The position numbers and the translations under genes were made by a program. Below the pieces are notes generated by a model. The model was not told the DNA's origin. It was given only the letters and a program-made list of their open reading frames with translations, and made no database searches. From Polyangium mundeleinium (lineage in GTDB: Bacteria > Myxococcota_A > Polyangia > Polyangiales > Polyangiaceae): a stretch of DNA of 64,000 nucleotides. This document shows, piece after piece, positions 34,679 to 44,501 of the stretch. Where the stretch lies: NCBI RefSeq assembly GCF_028369105.1, contig NZ_JAQNDO010000001.1:8340501-8404500 (forward strand), in the 5' to 3' direction. Every line of letters starts with the position of its first letter. Position 1 is the first letter of the stretch.

Positions 34679-37171
34679 CTAGGCGCCCGGCTGTTCTGCG
34701 GGCGAATCGGACGGCAGGGACGGCATGGACGGAGTCGTCGACCCGTTCGGCGTGACGAGCTCGCCGTCGCGGTACTCCAGGCGGGCGTGCGGCGGGCCGA
34801 ACGTCGCCTCGGGGTCCTTCACGATGAGCGCCTCGCGCAGGACGTCGTCGACGTGATCGACGAGCACGAGCCGCAGCGCGCGGAGCACGCGGCGCGGGAC
34901 GTCGCGCAGATCCTTGCGGTTCTCCTTGGGCAGGACGACCGTCGAGATGCCGCTCCGGTGCGCCGCGAGCAGCTTCTCCTTGAGCCCGCCGATCGCGAGC
35001 ACGCGGCCCCGCAGCGTGACCTCGCCCGTCATCGCGAGGTCCTGGCGAACAGGGACCTTCATGAGCGCGCTGCACACGGCCGTCACCATCGTCACGCCCG
35101 CGCTCGGCCCGTCCTTGCGCACGAAGTCAGGGAAGTGCACGTGCACGTCCGCCTTCTGGTACGCGTCGCTCGACAGCCCGAGACGTTCGAGGTGCGAGCG
35201 CACGTAGCTCATCGCGGCCTGCGCGCTCTCCTCCATGCCCTTCTCGATCAGGCCCGTCACCACGAGCTTGCCCTTGCCGGGCAGGACCACGGCCTCGGCG
35301 GGCAGAAGATCACCGCCGACGCTGGTCACCGCGAGGCCGTTCACGAGGCCGACCTCGTCCTTCTCGGCGCGCCTACCGAGCCGGAACTTCGGCACGCCGA
35401 GGAACTTCGGGATGCTCTTCGCGCTGACCTCGATGGGTTTTTCCTTCCCCTCGTTCACCACCTTGCGCGCGACCTTCCGGCAGACGCTGGCGATCTCGCG
35501 CTCGAGGGAGCGCACGCCGCTCTCCTTCGTGTAGTGGTGGATGATCGTCCGGACCGCGCCCTCGCTGAAGTCCATGGTCACGTCCTCGAGGCCGCACTCC
35601 TTGCGCTGCCGCGGGATGAGGTACTTCAGCGAGATGTTGAGCTTCTCGAACTCGGTGTAGCCGGAGAGCTGGATGATCTCCATGCGGTCCTGCAGCGGCA
35701 CCGGGATGCCGCCGAGGGTGTTCGCCGTCGTGATGAACATCACGTCGGAGAGGTCGTAATCGAGGTCGAGGTAGTGATCGTTGAACGCGTGGTTCTGCTC
35801 GGGATCGAGGACCTCGAGAAGCGCCGCCGCGGGGTCGCCGCGGAAGTCGGTCGACATCTTGTCGACCTCGTCGAGCAGGAAGACAGGGTTGTTCGTCCCG
35901 GCCTTCTTGAGGCTCTGGATGAGCTTGCCCGGCAGCGCCCCGATGTACGTGCGGCGGTGACCGCGAATCTCGGCCTCGTCGCGGACGCCGCCGAGCGAGA
36001 GGCGGACGAACCTGCGCCCCGTGGCGCGCGCGATGCTCTTCGCGAGGCTCGTCTTGCCGACGCCGGGAGGACCGACGAAGCAGAGCACCGGGCCCTTGAG
36101 CTTCTTCGTAAGCGCCTGGACCGCGAGGTACTCGAGGATGCGCTCCTTGATCTTGCGCAGGCCGTAGTGGTCCTCGTCGAGGATCTTCTCGGCCTCGACG
36201 AGGTCGAAGCGCTCCTCGCTCTTCTCGTACCAGGGCAGGTCGAGGATCCAGTCGATGTAGTTGCGCACGACGGTCGCTTCCGCGCTCGTCGGGTGCATCA
36301 TCTTGAGCTTCTTCAGCTCTTTCTTGACCTTCGCGGTGGCTTCTTTGCTCATCCGCTTGGTCTTCAAAGCTTCTTCGATCTCTTGGATCTCGTTCTTGAA
36401 CTCGTCGCGCTCGCCGCCGCCCAGCTCCTTCTGGATGGCCTGCATCTGCTCGTTCAGGTAGTACTCCTTCTGCGTCTTCTCCATCTGCTTCTTGACGCGG
36501 GAGCGGATCTTCTTCTCTACCTGAAGGATCTCGATCTCGGCCTGCATCAGCTCGATGAGGCGCTCGAGCCGCTGCTTCGGATCGTCCGTCTCGAGCAGGC
36601 TCTGGCGATCGGCGAGCTTGATGGTCGGCAGGTTCGCGACGATGGCGTCGGCGAGGCGCGAGGCGTCGTCGATGGCCTGCACGGCCATCAACACCTCGGG
36701 CTGGATCTTCTTGTTGAGCTTTACGTAGACCTCGAAGGTGCTCTGCACGCTCCGCATGAGCGCCTCGACCTCGACGCTCGACGCGGCCTTCTCGGGGATC
36801 TCCTCGTACTCGACGAGGAAGAAGGCGTCCGACTGGACGAACTTCTTGATCTTCGCCCGGCGCTTGCCCTCGATGAGCACCTTCACCGTGCCGTCGGGCA
36901 GGCGGAGGAGCTGCATGATCACGCCGACGGAGCCGACGGCGAAGATGTCCTCGGCCGTCGGATCGTTCGTCTTCGCGTTGCGTTGCGCCGCGAGGAAGAT
37001 CTCCTTGCCCCGGTTCATCGCCTCGTCGAGCGCGGCGATCGAGCGCTCGCGGCCGACGAAGAGCTGCGAGACCATATAGGGAAAGACGATGATGTCCCTG
37101 AGCGGCAGGAGGGGTGCGACCCCGCGCTCCGGGGCGGACTTGCCGCGATCGCTGTCGTTCTTGAAGAACAT
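34679..37171 (-). CDS. lon: ATP-dependent protease Lon
   Basis: An 830-residue LonA. The N-terminal substrate-recognition domain (about 18-210) has [12 protein letters not shown]. The AAA+ module has Walker A GPPGVGKT at 367-374 and FLLDEVDK. The protease domain has S690 in KDGPSAG and K733 in the [14 protein letters not shown] segment, 43 residues apart as in other Lon enzymes. The C-terminal tail beyond 800 is Ser/Pro-rich and probably disordered. It degrades misfolded and regulatory proteins in the cytoplasm. Its upstream region contains a perfect 20-base palindrome (37277-37296) and a second GC hairpin close to the start codon (37186-37207). Myxobacteria usually carry two lon genes; which one this is cannot be told. 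Confidence 0.97.
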   Translation of the reverse strand: MFFKNDSDRGKSAPERGVAPLLPLRDIIVFPYMVSQLFVGRERSIAALDEAMNRGKEIFLAAQRNAKTNDPTAEDIFAVGSVGVIMQLLRLPDGTVKVLIEGKRRAKIKKFVQSDAFFLVEYEEIPEKAASSVEVEALMRSVQSTFEVYVKLNKKIQPEVLMAVQAIDDASRLADAIVANLPTIKLADRQSLLETDDPKQRLERLIELMQAEIEILQVEKKIRSRVKKQMEKTQKEYYLNEQMQAIQKELGGGERDEFKNEIQEIEEALKTKRMSKEATAKVKKELKKLKMMHPTSAEATVVRNYIDWILDLPWYEKSEERFDLVEAEKILDEDHYGLRKIKERILEYLAVQALTKKLKGPVLCFVGPPGVGKTSLAKSIARATGRRFVRLSLGGVRDEAEIRGHRRTYIGALPGKLIQSLKKAGTNNPVFLLDEVDKMSTDFRGDPAAALLEVLDPEQNHAFNDHYLDLDYDLSDVMFITTANTLGGIPVPLQDRMEIIQLSGYTEFEKLNISLKYLIPRQRKECGLEDVTMDFSEGAVRTIIHHYTKESGVRSLEREIASVCRKVARKVVNEGKEKPIEVSAKSIPKFLGVPKFRLGRRAEKDEVGLVNGLAVTSVGGDLLPAEAVVLPGKGKLVVTGLIEKGMEESAQAAMSYVRSHLERLGLSSDAYQKADVHVHFPDFVRKDGPSAGVTMVTAVCSALMKVPVRQDLAMTGEVTLRGRVLAIGGLKEKLLAAHRSGISTVVLPKENRKDLRDVPRRVLRALRLVLVDHVDDVLREALIVKDPEATFGPPHARLEYRDGELVTPNGSTTPSMPSLPSDSPAEQPGA

Positions 37172-37276
37172 CCGACGTCTTTCTCGCCCCGGCGCGCGGG
37201 CCGGGGCAAACGGGCCTACGGGTGATCGCTCGCTCGTGACGATGAGCGAGGCGACGCGAGGAAGAGGAATGGAGTT

Positions 37277-37296
37277 GGGGGAGGACGTCCTCCCCC
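37277..37296. repeat. Perfect 20-base palindrome between clpX and lon
   Basis: GGGGGAGGACGTCCTCCCCC reads the same on both strands. It lies four bases after the clpX stop codon and about 105 bases before the lon start. No T-run follows on the minus strand, so terminator function is uncertain; it could be an operator site or an mRNA hairpin. Confidence 0.5.
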
Positions 37297-37300
37297 GGCG

Positions 37301-38557
<1,257 letters not shown>

Positions 38558-38998
38558 TTCGCCTCTCGCCTCTCTCGCCTCGCCGCGGCCCTCGTGCCGT
38601 AACGGCTGAGGGCCCTTTTCATTCGAGCGTTCCCGATGTCCGCAGAGGCGATCACCGAGGCGCTCGACGACGAAAACGATGCTGAAAATCCGCGTTTTTC
38701 CAGCGTATCGCCGTGAGCGGATTCTAGTCCCCTACCCTGTGACCCGCAAGTTAACGCTCGTGCTTCGCGCGCTCGGTCGCCGCCCGTCCCTACGGCTCCG
38801 GACGACGCGAGGCGTGCATTTCACGCACCTCGGGGCGCATTCATCTGACCGCAAGTCCCACCTGTGACACGGCAAGACGCGTACGGACGGATTGGTTTCG
38901 TCCAAGGCGCGTCCCCATCCACGCGGCTCCGAGACAGCCCGGGCCGCGTGCTCCCCGCCCCGCGCCCGCCCCTCGCGGGCAGGCGTCGCGATCCTGCT
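38558..38998. other. Intergenic region clpP-clpX
   Basis: 441 bases without a credible gene. It contains the proposed clpX promoter at 38721-38749. An AT-rich patch near 38670-38700 (AAAACGATGCTGAAAATC) lies in the predicted leader. No clear clpP terminator is visible. Confidence 0.5.
38721..38749 (-). promoter_or_regulatory. Probable housekeeping promoter of clpX
   Basis: On the minus strand TTGCGG (38744-38749) and TAGAAT (38721-38726) are separated by 17 bases. The -10 element matches TATAAT at five of six positions. The predicted leader is about 155 bases. Confidence 0.55.
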
Positions 38999-39712
38999 TC
39001 ACAACGCCTGGGGCGAGCCCTTGATGCGCTTCGGCAAGACCTCGTCGATCAGGCCGTACTCCTTGGCCTGCGGCGCGCTCAGATAGAAGTCGCGCTCGAT
39101 GTCCTTGGCGAGCTCCTCGCGATTCTTGCTCGTCGCGTCGGCGAGGATGTCGATCAAGGTCTCTTTCATCTTCTTGATCTCACGCGCCTGAATTTCGATG
39201 TCCGTCGCCTGGCCGCGCGCGCCGCCGAGGGGCTGATGGATCATCATGCGCGCGTGCGGCAGCGCGTACCTGCGACCCTTGTGGCCCGCCGCGAGCAGCA
39301 CCGCGCCCATCGACGCTGCCTGGCCGATGCACATCGTCGAGACCGGGCAACGGACGTACTGCATCGTGTCGTACATCGCGAGGCCGCTCGTCACGATGCC
39401 GCCAGGGCTGTTGATGTAGACCTGGATGTCCTTGTCCGGATCCTCGCTCTCGAGGAAGAGGAACTGCGCGATGACGGCGTTCGCAACGAAGTCGTCGATC
39501 TCGGTTCCGATGAAGACGATCCGGTCCTTCAGCAGCCGGCTGAAGATGTTCCACTCGCGCTCGCCGCGATGGGTCACCTCGGTGACTGTCGGCAGGACGT
39601 AGCCCTGCTCGCGGAGCGTGGTGAGGCCCGACGCCCGGTCGCGTTCCACCACATCGTGGTCCCGCTCGAGGAACTCCATCGCCTGCTTACGTGTCTCGAC
39701 TCGTCGGATCAT
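38999..39712 (-). CDS. clpP: ATP-dependent Clp protease proteolytic subunit
   Basis: A 237-residue ClpP with the full catalytic triad S134 (GQAASMGA), H159 ([10 protein letters not shown]) and D208 (ERDFYLSA), at the spacing seen in other ClpP proteins. The conserved core begins at about [14 protein letters not shown] (residue 40), so there is an unusually long charged N-terminal extension of about 38 residues; many ClpP proteins have a short processed propeptide there. ATG 39712 has GGAG eight bases upstream; an internal ATG at codon 12 is possible. It lies between tig and clpX on the same strand. Confidence 0.96.
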   Translation of the reverse strand: MIRRVETRKQAMEFLERDHDVVERDRASGLTTLREQGYVLPTVTEVTHRGEREWNIFSRLLKDRIVFIGTEIDDFVANAVIAQFLFLESEDPDKDIQVYINSPGGIVTSGLAMYDTMQYVRCPVSTMCIGQAASMGAVLLAAGHKGRRYALPHARMMIHQPLGGARGQATDIEIQAREIKKMKETLIDILADATSKNREELAKDIERDFYLSAPQAKEYGLIDEVLPKRIKGSPQAL

Positions 39713-39916
39713 CCAGGGCTCCGCTGTGGTTCGGCAAAAGGGTGCCGGGAGGCCCTAGTCGTGAGCCAGAAGCCTGCCGTTCGCAAGCCCGAACCGTGGG
39801 GTCGGTGTGAAGAAATGCGACGGCCGAGCGTGAGTCGTTTTCGCGCTTCCGCGCGGGAATTTCGTTCGCGTTGGGAGAAGGAAGGAAGCCTGGAGAGACG
39901 TCGCGCGACGTGAAGA

Positions 39917-39951
39917 CGAAAACGGGCGTGCTGGTGACACCAGCACGCCCG
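39917..39951 (-). terminator. Rho-independent terminator of tig
   Basis: A 14-base perfect stem (CGGGCGTGCTGGTG, 39923-39936) with its complement at 39938-39951. On the minus strand it is followed by GTTTTCGTCTT. It lies about 30 bases after the tig stop, so tig transcripts probably end before clpP. Confidence 0.8.
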
Positions 39952-39981
39952 CTCGTGAGACCGCGATCGTGTGCGGAGCTC

Positions 39982-41247
39982 TCAGGTTTCCGTGATCTTC
40001 GCGGCGGCCTCGATGAGGTCGAGGATCTTGTCCTCCAGGATCATGCCGATCAGCATCTCCTGCTTCTTCGGATCGCGGTACTCGGCCTTGACCTTGGCGA
40101 CGTTCTTGCCGGTCTGCTCGGCGAGCTCCTCGTAACCCTTGTCGATGTCCTGCGGCGTGACCTGGACCGTCTTCGCCTTCGCGATCTCGGCCATGAGCAA
40201 GCCCGCGCGGACCTTCGTCTCGGCGTCGGCATGCACGCGCGCGCGAAGCTCGGGCGTCATCTCGAGGCGCTGGCCCTGGCGGCGCGCCGCCGTGACGAGC
40301 TCGCGTTCCGTGAGCTGCGCCTGCTGCTCGACGAGCGAGGGAGGCACCGGGATCGGGTTCGCCTTGCAGAGCTCGAAGACGAGCTTCTCCGCGACGGAGT
40401 CGGTCGCCTTCTGCTTGAGCTCCTTCTCGATCTTCGCCGAGAGCGCCGTGCGCATGGCCTCGAGGTTCTCGTGGCCCACGTCCTTCGCGAACTCGTCGTC
40501 GACCTCGGGGAAGTTCCGCTCGCGGACCTCCTTCAGCGAGACGTGGAACGTGCCCGTCTTGCCGCGGAGCGACTCGTTCGTGTGACGCTCCGAGAAGCTC
40601 ACCGTCGCGTCCTTGGACTCGCCGACGTTCATGCCGGTGAGCACGTCCTCGATCTCCTTGAAGACCTGGCCGCTGCCGATCTCGGTCTCGATCTCCTGCT
40701 CCTTGCCCTCACGGACCTTGCCGTCGACGTCAAGGGTGAAGGCGATGCGCACGACGTCGCCAGCCTTGGCGGGACGCTCGGGCTCGGGCGCGGAGAGGGT
40801 CGCGTTCTCGCGGCGGAGGCGCGCGACCTCGGCGTCGATCGCGTCGGCCGTGACCTCGGTCTTCGGCCGGCTGACCTCGAAGCCCTCCCACTTCACCTCG
40901 GCGATGTCGGGGCGGACCTCGAAGCGTGCCTTGTAGGAGAACGACTCCTCCGGGCGGAGCTCGACGGGGGCGATGTCAGGCTGCGAGAGCGGCTGCACCT
41001 GCTGCGCCGCGAGGGCGCGGTTCAGCGTGGTGTCGACCAGCCGGCGGGCGACGTCCGCGTGGATGCTGCCCGAGTAAAGGTGGGCGAGCACGTGGCGCGG
41101 CGCCTTGCCTTGGCGGAAGCCCCTCACGCGGGCGGAGCGCTGGAGGTTGGCGTAGGCCTTGTCCACCTCGGTGCGAACCTGCTCGGCAGGGATCTCGACC
41201 TTGAGCTCGACGAGGACCGGGGAGAGCTTTTCGACGGTGACTTGCAT
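39982..41247 (-). CDS. tig: Trigger factor, ribosome-associated chaperone
   Basis: A 421-residue trigger factor. The ribosome-binding domain (about 1-110) includes GFRQGKAP, a close match to the GFRxGKxP signature. The FKBP-like prolyl isomerase domain spans about 140-235 (KAGDVVRIAFTLDVDG). The C-terminal helical arms bind nascent chains. ATG 41247 begins MQVTVEKLSPV, the usual trigger-factor start; an 11-residue upstream extension is unlikely. A terminator lies on each side (39917-39951 downstream, 41320-41357 upstream), so it is probably a single-gene unit upstream of clpP-clpX-lon. Confidence 0.96.
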   Translation of the reverse strand: MQVTVEKLSPVLVELKVEIPAEQVRTEVDKAYANLQRSARVRGFRQGKAPRHVLAHLYSGSIHADVARRLVDTTLNRALAAQQVQPLSQPDIAPVELRPEESFSYKARFEVRPDIAEVKWEGFEVSRPKTEVTADAIDAEVARLRRENATLSAPEPERPAKAGDVVRIAFTLDVDGKVREGKEQEIETEIGSGQVFKEIEDVLTGMNVGESKDATVSFSERHTNESLRGKTGTFHVSLKEVRERNFPEVDDEFAKDVGHENLEAMRTALSAKIEKELKQKATDSVAEKLVFELCKANPIPVPPSLVEQQAQLTERELVTAARRQGQRLEMTPELRARVHADAETKVRAGLLMAEIAKAKTVQVTPQDIDKGYEELAEQTGKNVAKVKAEYRDPKKQEMLIGMILEDKILDLIEAAAKITET

Positions 41248-41270
41248 GGGCGTTCGTTGGAAGGAACGGC

Positions 41271-41299
41271 GCCATGCCATGCACAGCGAGAGGGGTCAA
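41271..41299 (-). promoter_or_regulatory. Possible tig promoter
   Basis: TTGACC (41294-41299) lies between the upstream terminator and the tig start. A weak -10 (CATGGC, 41271-41276) follows at 17 bases. Only the -35 element is convincing. Confidence 0.28.
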
Positions 41300-41319
41300 G
41301 CGAGGGCGGGTTTGAAGAC

Positions 41320-41357
41320 AAAAAAAGAGCCCCGACGGAGAGGCGCCGTCGGGGCTC
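41320..41357 (-). terminator. Rho-independent terminator downstream of the 56-aa gene
   Basis: A 12-base stem GAGCCCCGACGG (41327-41338) and its complement (41346-41357) with a seven-base loop. On the minus strand it is followed by a run of seven T. It closes the transcript of the small gene at 41589-41759 and insulates tig. Confidence 0.85.
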
Positions 41358-41377
41358 TGGTGGACGTTCGGGACTTC

Positions 41378-41415
41378 GGATCACCTTCGGTGTCCTGCGC
41401 CCCGAACCCCCGCGG
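41378..41415. repeat. Intergenic direct repeat, copy 1
   Basis: A 38-base stretch beginning GGATCACCTTCGGTGTCC and ending GAACCCCCGCGG. It recurs at 41508-41545 with two mismatches. Between the copies is a hairpin with arms CCGATGCC/GGCATCGG (41470-41489). It looks like a dispersed intergenic element. Confidence 0.7.
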
Positions 41416-41507
41416 GTCCAAGCAACCCAGGAGGTCTGGCGAGACGTAGGGCTCGGCCCCCCGATGCGTCCGATGCCGCAAGGCATCGGGGGGAGGCTCG
41501 AGGCGTC

Positions 41508-41545
41508 GGATCACCTTTGGTGTCCTGTGCCCCGAACCCCCGCGG
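41508..41545. repeat. Intergenic direct repeat, copy 2
   Basis: Second copy of the 38-base repeat, offset by 130 bases from copy 1. It begins GGATCACCTTTGGTGTCC. Confidence 0.7.
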
Positions 41546-41588
41546 ACGCATCGGGGGACGGAGGCCCGCCCGCGGCGGGCCCCCTGCC

Positions 41589-41759
41589 TCAGAAGTCGCG
41601 CATCGAAGCGAAGGGATCGTCGTCCTGGTCGACTTCGATCTCCTCCTCGAAGGAGGTGTCCTCGACGATGTCCTCGAGGCTCAGGTTGACGCGGGTGCCC
41701 GCGCGGATGATCTCACGCTCGAACTCGGCGAAGTTCTGGAAGCTCTTCGGCAGCGGCAT
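41589..41759 (-). CDS. Small acidic protein, 56 aa
   Basis: ATG 41759 is preceded by GAGGAGAGAGCC, a strong ribosome-binding site. The product begins MPLPKSFQNFAEFEREI and has a long acidic second half (EDTSFEEEIEVDQDDD), ending DPFASMRDF. It has no signal peptide, helix hairpin or Cys. A strong terminator follows 230 bases downstream, so it seems to be an independently transcribed gene. I do not recognise a named family. The charge pattern suggests a small protein-binding or regulatory factor, but this is inference. Confidence 0.7.
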   Translation of the reverse strand: MPLPKSFQNFAEFEREIIRAGTRVNLSLEDIVEDTSFEEEIEVDQDDDPFASMRDF

Positions 41760-42216
41760 GGCTCTCTCCTCGGCAGCGCGCAGGTTCGGCAGCCCGCGCG
41801 CGAAATCAGCGCTCAGGTCGATCGGCGGTCGTGGTTCGGGAAAAGCGGGAGGACGCGGGCAGACGCGGTGAGGCTCGGCGCGGCCCAGAAGGCCCGCGCG
41901 AGCACGCGGTCGCACGCGGTCGACTCGTGGTGGGTGGCGAGGGCGCTCGCGAGCCGAAGCCCGCGCGCCCCAGCGCCCCTTCGGCCCCCGGAGCGGCGCG
42001 ACGTCGTGGACGTCGATGACGTTGTCCTACATGCACCCACAGCGAGCGACATGTGCGCCACTGTAGAGACTGGTGAGTCAAGGGCCAAAAAAACGTGATC
42101 GACGTGCCCTCGACGGGGGGGCGAGGGTCGTGTAAGCAGCCGCTACCCACGGGATCGTCCCCCGGGACGGACGACCCTCCACCGCGCCTTCAGGCACGGC
42201 GTTCCCGGCACATTTC
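41760..42216. other. Divergent intergenic region, small acidic gene / parA
   Basis: 457 bases between divergent genes. It contains a possible minus-strand promoter (42060-42088), which would leave a leader of about 295 bases before the 56-aa gene. No tRNA or parS-like palindrome is seen, and no clear parA promoter. Confidence 0.45.
42060..42088 (-). promoter_or_regulatory. Possible promoter of the 56-aa gene
   Basis: On the minus strand TTGGCC (42083-42088) and TACAGT (42060-42065) are 17 bases apart, with a T-run just upstream. The match is moderate, and the implied leader is long. Confidence 0.33.
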
Positions 42217-43014
42217 ATGGCCCCTTCGCCCCTCATCTATGCCGTCGCCAACCAGAAGGGCGGCGTCGGCAAAACGACGACCTCGGTGAACCTGGCCGCG
42301 AGCCTCGCCGCAGCCGAGAAGCGGACGCTGCTCGTGGACTGCGATCCGCAGGGCAACGCTTCGAGCGGGGTCGGCGTGCGCCGGCCCAACATCGAGCGCT
42401 CGCTCTACGACGTGCTCATCGGCCGCTCGACGCTGCGCGAGACGGTGATCTCGACGTCGGTGCCGCGGCTCGACGTGGTGCCGGCGACGCAGGACCTCGT
42501 GGCCGCAGAAATCGAGCTCGTCGACGCGCCCGACCGCGCGACGAAGCTCCGCGACGCGCTGCGACCCCACGTCGCGGGCTACGAGTACGTGATCCTCGAC
42601 TGCCCGCCGAGCCTGGGCCTGCTCACGCTGAACGCGCTCGTGGCCGCGGACCGGGTGCTCGTGCCGCTGCAGTGCGAGTACTACGCGCTGGAGGGGCTCA
42701 CGTACCTGATGGCGACGATCGACCGCGTGAAGGCGGCCTTCAACCCGGACCTCGGTGTCGAGGGGATCGTGCTCACGATGTACGACGGGCGGACCTCGCT
42801 GACGCACCAGGTCGCCGACGAGGTGAAGGGTCACTTCAAGGTCTTCGACTCGATCATCCCGCGCAACGTGAAGCTCTCCGAGGCGCCGTCGCACGGAAAA
42901 CCGGTGCTGCTCTACGACGCCTCGTCGAAGGGCGCGCAGGGCTATCTGAGCCTGGCGCGCGAGATCCTCGAGGTGAACCGGCCGAAAGGCAAAGCCGCGA
43001 GGCCGAGGCCATGA
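42217..43014 (+). CDS. parA: Chromosome segregation ATPase ParA (Soj)
   Basis: A 265-residue ParA. The deviant Walker A motif is QKGGVGKTTT with signature K14 and phosphate-binding K19. Walker A' reads DCDPQGNAS and Walker B LDCPPSLGLL. It binds DNA non-specifically when ATP-bound and moves ParB-parS complexes. It is short, with no N-terminal DNA-binding extension, as in chromosomal ParA proteins. The parB start overlaps its stop by four bases (ATGA). Confidence 0.95.
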   Translation: MAPSPLIYAVANQKGGVGKTTTSVNLAASLAAAEKRTLLVDCDPQGNASSGVGVRRPNIERSLYDVLIGRSTLRETVISTSVPRLDVVPATQDLVAAEIELVDAPDRATKLRDALRPHVAGYEYVILDCPPSLGLLTLNALVAADRVLVPLQCEYYALEGLTYLMATIDRVKAAFNPDLGVEGIVLTMYDGRTSLTHQVADEVKGHFKVFDSIIPRNVKLSEAPSHGKPVLLYDASSKGAQGYLSLAREILEVNRPKGKAARPRP

Positions 43015-43922
43015 GCTCGGATCCGAAGAACGCGCCGCGCCGCGCCCTCGGCCGCGGGCTCGACGCGCTCCTGCCCGCCGCCGCGCCCCCGTCGCCATCC
43101 GGTGCGTCGTACGGCGACAAGAGCGTGTTCACGTGCCCGATCGAGCGCATCGGCCCGCAGCCCGGTCAGCCGCGGCAGCACTTCGACGACGAGGCGCTCG
43201 AGGAGCTCGCCGCGTCGATCCGGGAGCACGGGATCCTGGAGCCGATCGTCGTGCGGCGCGCGCAGGCGGGCGCCGACAAGTACGAGATCATCGCGGGCGA
43301 GCGAAGGTGGCGCGCGGCGCAACGCGCGGGCCTGAAGGACGTGCTCGTCGTGGTGAAGGACGTCTCGCCGAAGGAGGCGTTCGAGCTCGCGCTCGTGGAG
43401 AACGTGCAGCGCGAGGACCTGAACCCGATCGAACTCGCCGAGGCCTTCGACAGGCTGCTCCGGGAGCACAGCTACACGCAGGAGTCGCTCGCGGAGCGCG
43501 TGGGCAAGAACCGCACGACGGTGACGAACAGCCTGCGGCTCTTGAAGCTGCCCGCGCGCGTGCGGTCGATGGTGATCGGCGGCGACCTCACCGAGGGCCA
43601 CGCGCGCGCGCTTCTCGGCGCGCCCGACGACAAGGCGATGGAAGAGATCGCCGACAAGGCGGTGCGTGGTCGGCTGCCGGTGCGAAAGGTCGAAGAGCTC
43701 GTGCGCACCTCGCGCGGCCCGAAGGAGGGCGGCGGAGGCAAAGGCTCCAAGGCCGACGGGCCCACGCCGAAGTCGCCGGGCGTAAAGGATCTGGAAGCCC
43801 GGCTCATGCGCAAGCTCGGCGCGAAGGTCGAGGTGCGCGATAAGGACGGCCGCGGCGAGATCGCGGTCGCGTACGGCTCGCTCGACGAGCTCGATCGGAT
43901 CCTTTCGCTGCTCGGCGCATGA
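43011..43922 (+). CDS. parB: Chromosome partitioning protein ParB
   Basis: A 303-residue ParB. The N-terminus has the RALGRGLDALLP segment (about 11-22) that stimulates ParA. The CTP-binding/switch domain has the GERRWRA box (residues 96-102) and ALVENVQREDLNP. A helix-turn-helix follows (SYTQESLAERVGKNRTTVTN), then a Gly/Lys-rich linker and the C-terminal dimerisation domain. The start ATG overlaps the parA stop (ATGA), so the two are translationally coupled. A parS site was not found in this window. Confidence 0.95.
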   Translation: MSSDPKNAPRRALGRGLDALLPAAAPPSPSGASYGDKSVFTCPIERIGPQPGQPRQHFDDEALEELAASIREHGILEPIVVRRAQAGADKYEIIAGERRWRAAQRAGLKDVLVVVKDVSPKEAFELALVENVQREDLNPIELAEAFDRLLREHSYTQESLAERVGKNRTTVTNSLRLLKLPARVRSMVIGGDLTEGHARALLGAPDDKAMEEIADKAVRGRLPVRKVEELVRTSRGPKEGGGGKGSKADGPTPKSPGVKDLEARLMRKLGAKVEVRDKDGRGEIAVAYGSLDELDRILSLLGA

Positions 43923-43949
43923 ACCGGATGCGACGGGCGGGCGCTTGCG

Positions 43950-44501
43950 ATGCCCGCCCGCTCGCCGCACGATGCCCAGGTGCCGAACGTCGTGCCCGCG
44001 CTCGCGATGTTCTTCGGGCTGATGGTGCTCGCGGGCTTCGTGCCGCAACCGCTGACGCCGGCGACGCTCCTGGCCGCGAAGGCAGCGCCGCCGTGGGCCC
44101 TTTCGCTCGTCGCGGCCGTGGCGGCGACGGCCGCGGCATTCGTGGATCACCGGCTCGTGCGCACGACCTTCCAGATCAAGGCGCTCGCGGAGATCCGGAA
44201 GAAGGCGCTTTTCCAGCGCGCAGAAGGCTGGGTGAAGGTCGCGCCGTTCCTGACGACGGCGGCGTTCGCGGCGCTGCCGCTGCCGTTCATCATCGTGCGC
44301 ATCTTGATGCCGCTCACGGGGTACCCGGCGTTGCGGTACGCCGTGGCCGTGGGACTCGGGCGGGCGCCGCGTATCTACGTGATCGCGGTCGTGGGCAAGG
44401 AGCTCGACATCCCGACGGAGCTCCTCGTCGGGGCCCTCGCGCTCGGCGCGCTCGTCTCGCTCGCCGCGTTCGTGCAGCAGAGGCGCGCGCCGAAGGCGTG
44501 A
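43950..44501 (+). CDS. VTT/DedA-like small membrane protein (183 aa)
   Basis: About four hydrophobic helices. The region PLPFIIVRILMPLTGYP followed by RYAVAVGLGRAPRIY resembles the conserved helical hairpin of VTT/DedA-family proteins, which are linked to lipid scrambling or transport. The protein is shorter than typical DedA proteins. It begins 27 bases after parB on the same strand and may be co-transcribed. Its stop codon abuts the stop of the convergent TPR gene with no spacer. The family assignment is by eye. Confidence 0.65.
   Translation: MPARSPHDAQVPNVVPALAMFFGLMVLAGFVPQPLTPATLLAAKAAPPWALSLVAAVAATAAAFVDHRLVRTTFQIKALAEIRKKALFQRAEGWVKVAPFLTTAAFAALPLPFIIVRILMPLTGYPALRYAVAVGLGRAPRIYVIAVVGKELDIPTELLVGALALGALVSLAAFVQQRRAPKA

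Noticed and set aside
33023-37225. A 1400-codon plus-strand frame across purH and lon
   Set aside because: It is a mirror of two unmistakable genes, rich in Arg/His/Glu, and has no homologous motif.
38558-39981. tRNA genes in the spacers around clpP and tig
   Set aside because: No cloverleaf, T-loop (GTTCGA-type) or CCA-adjacent pattern was seen.
42000-43922. Possible parS site near parA-parB
   Set aside because: I searched by eye for the TGTTTCACGTGAAACA-type palindrome and close variants and found none in or around these genes.
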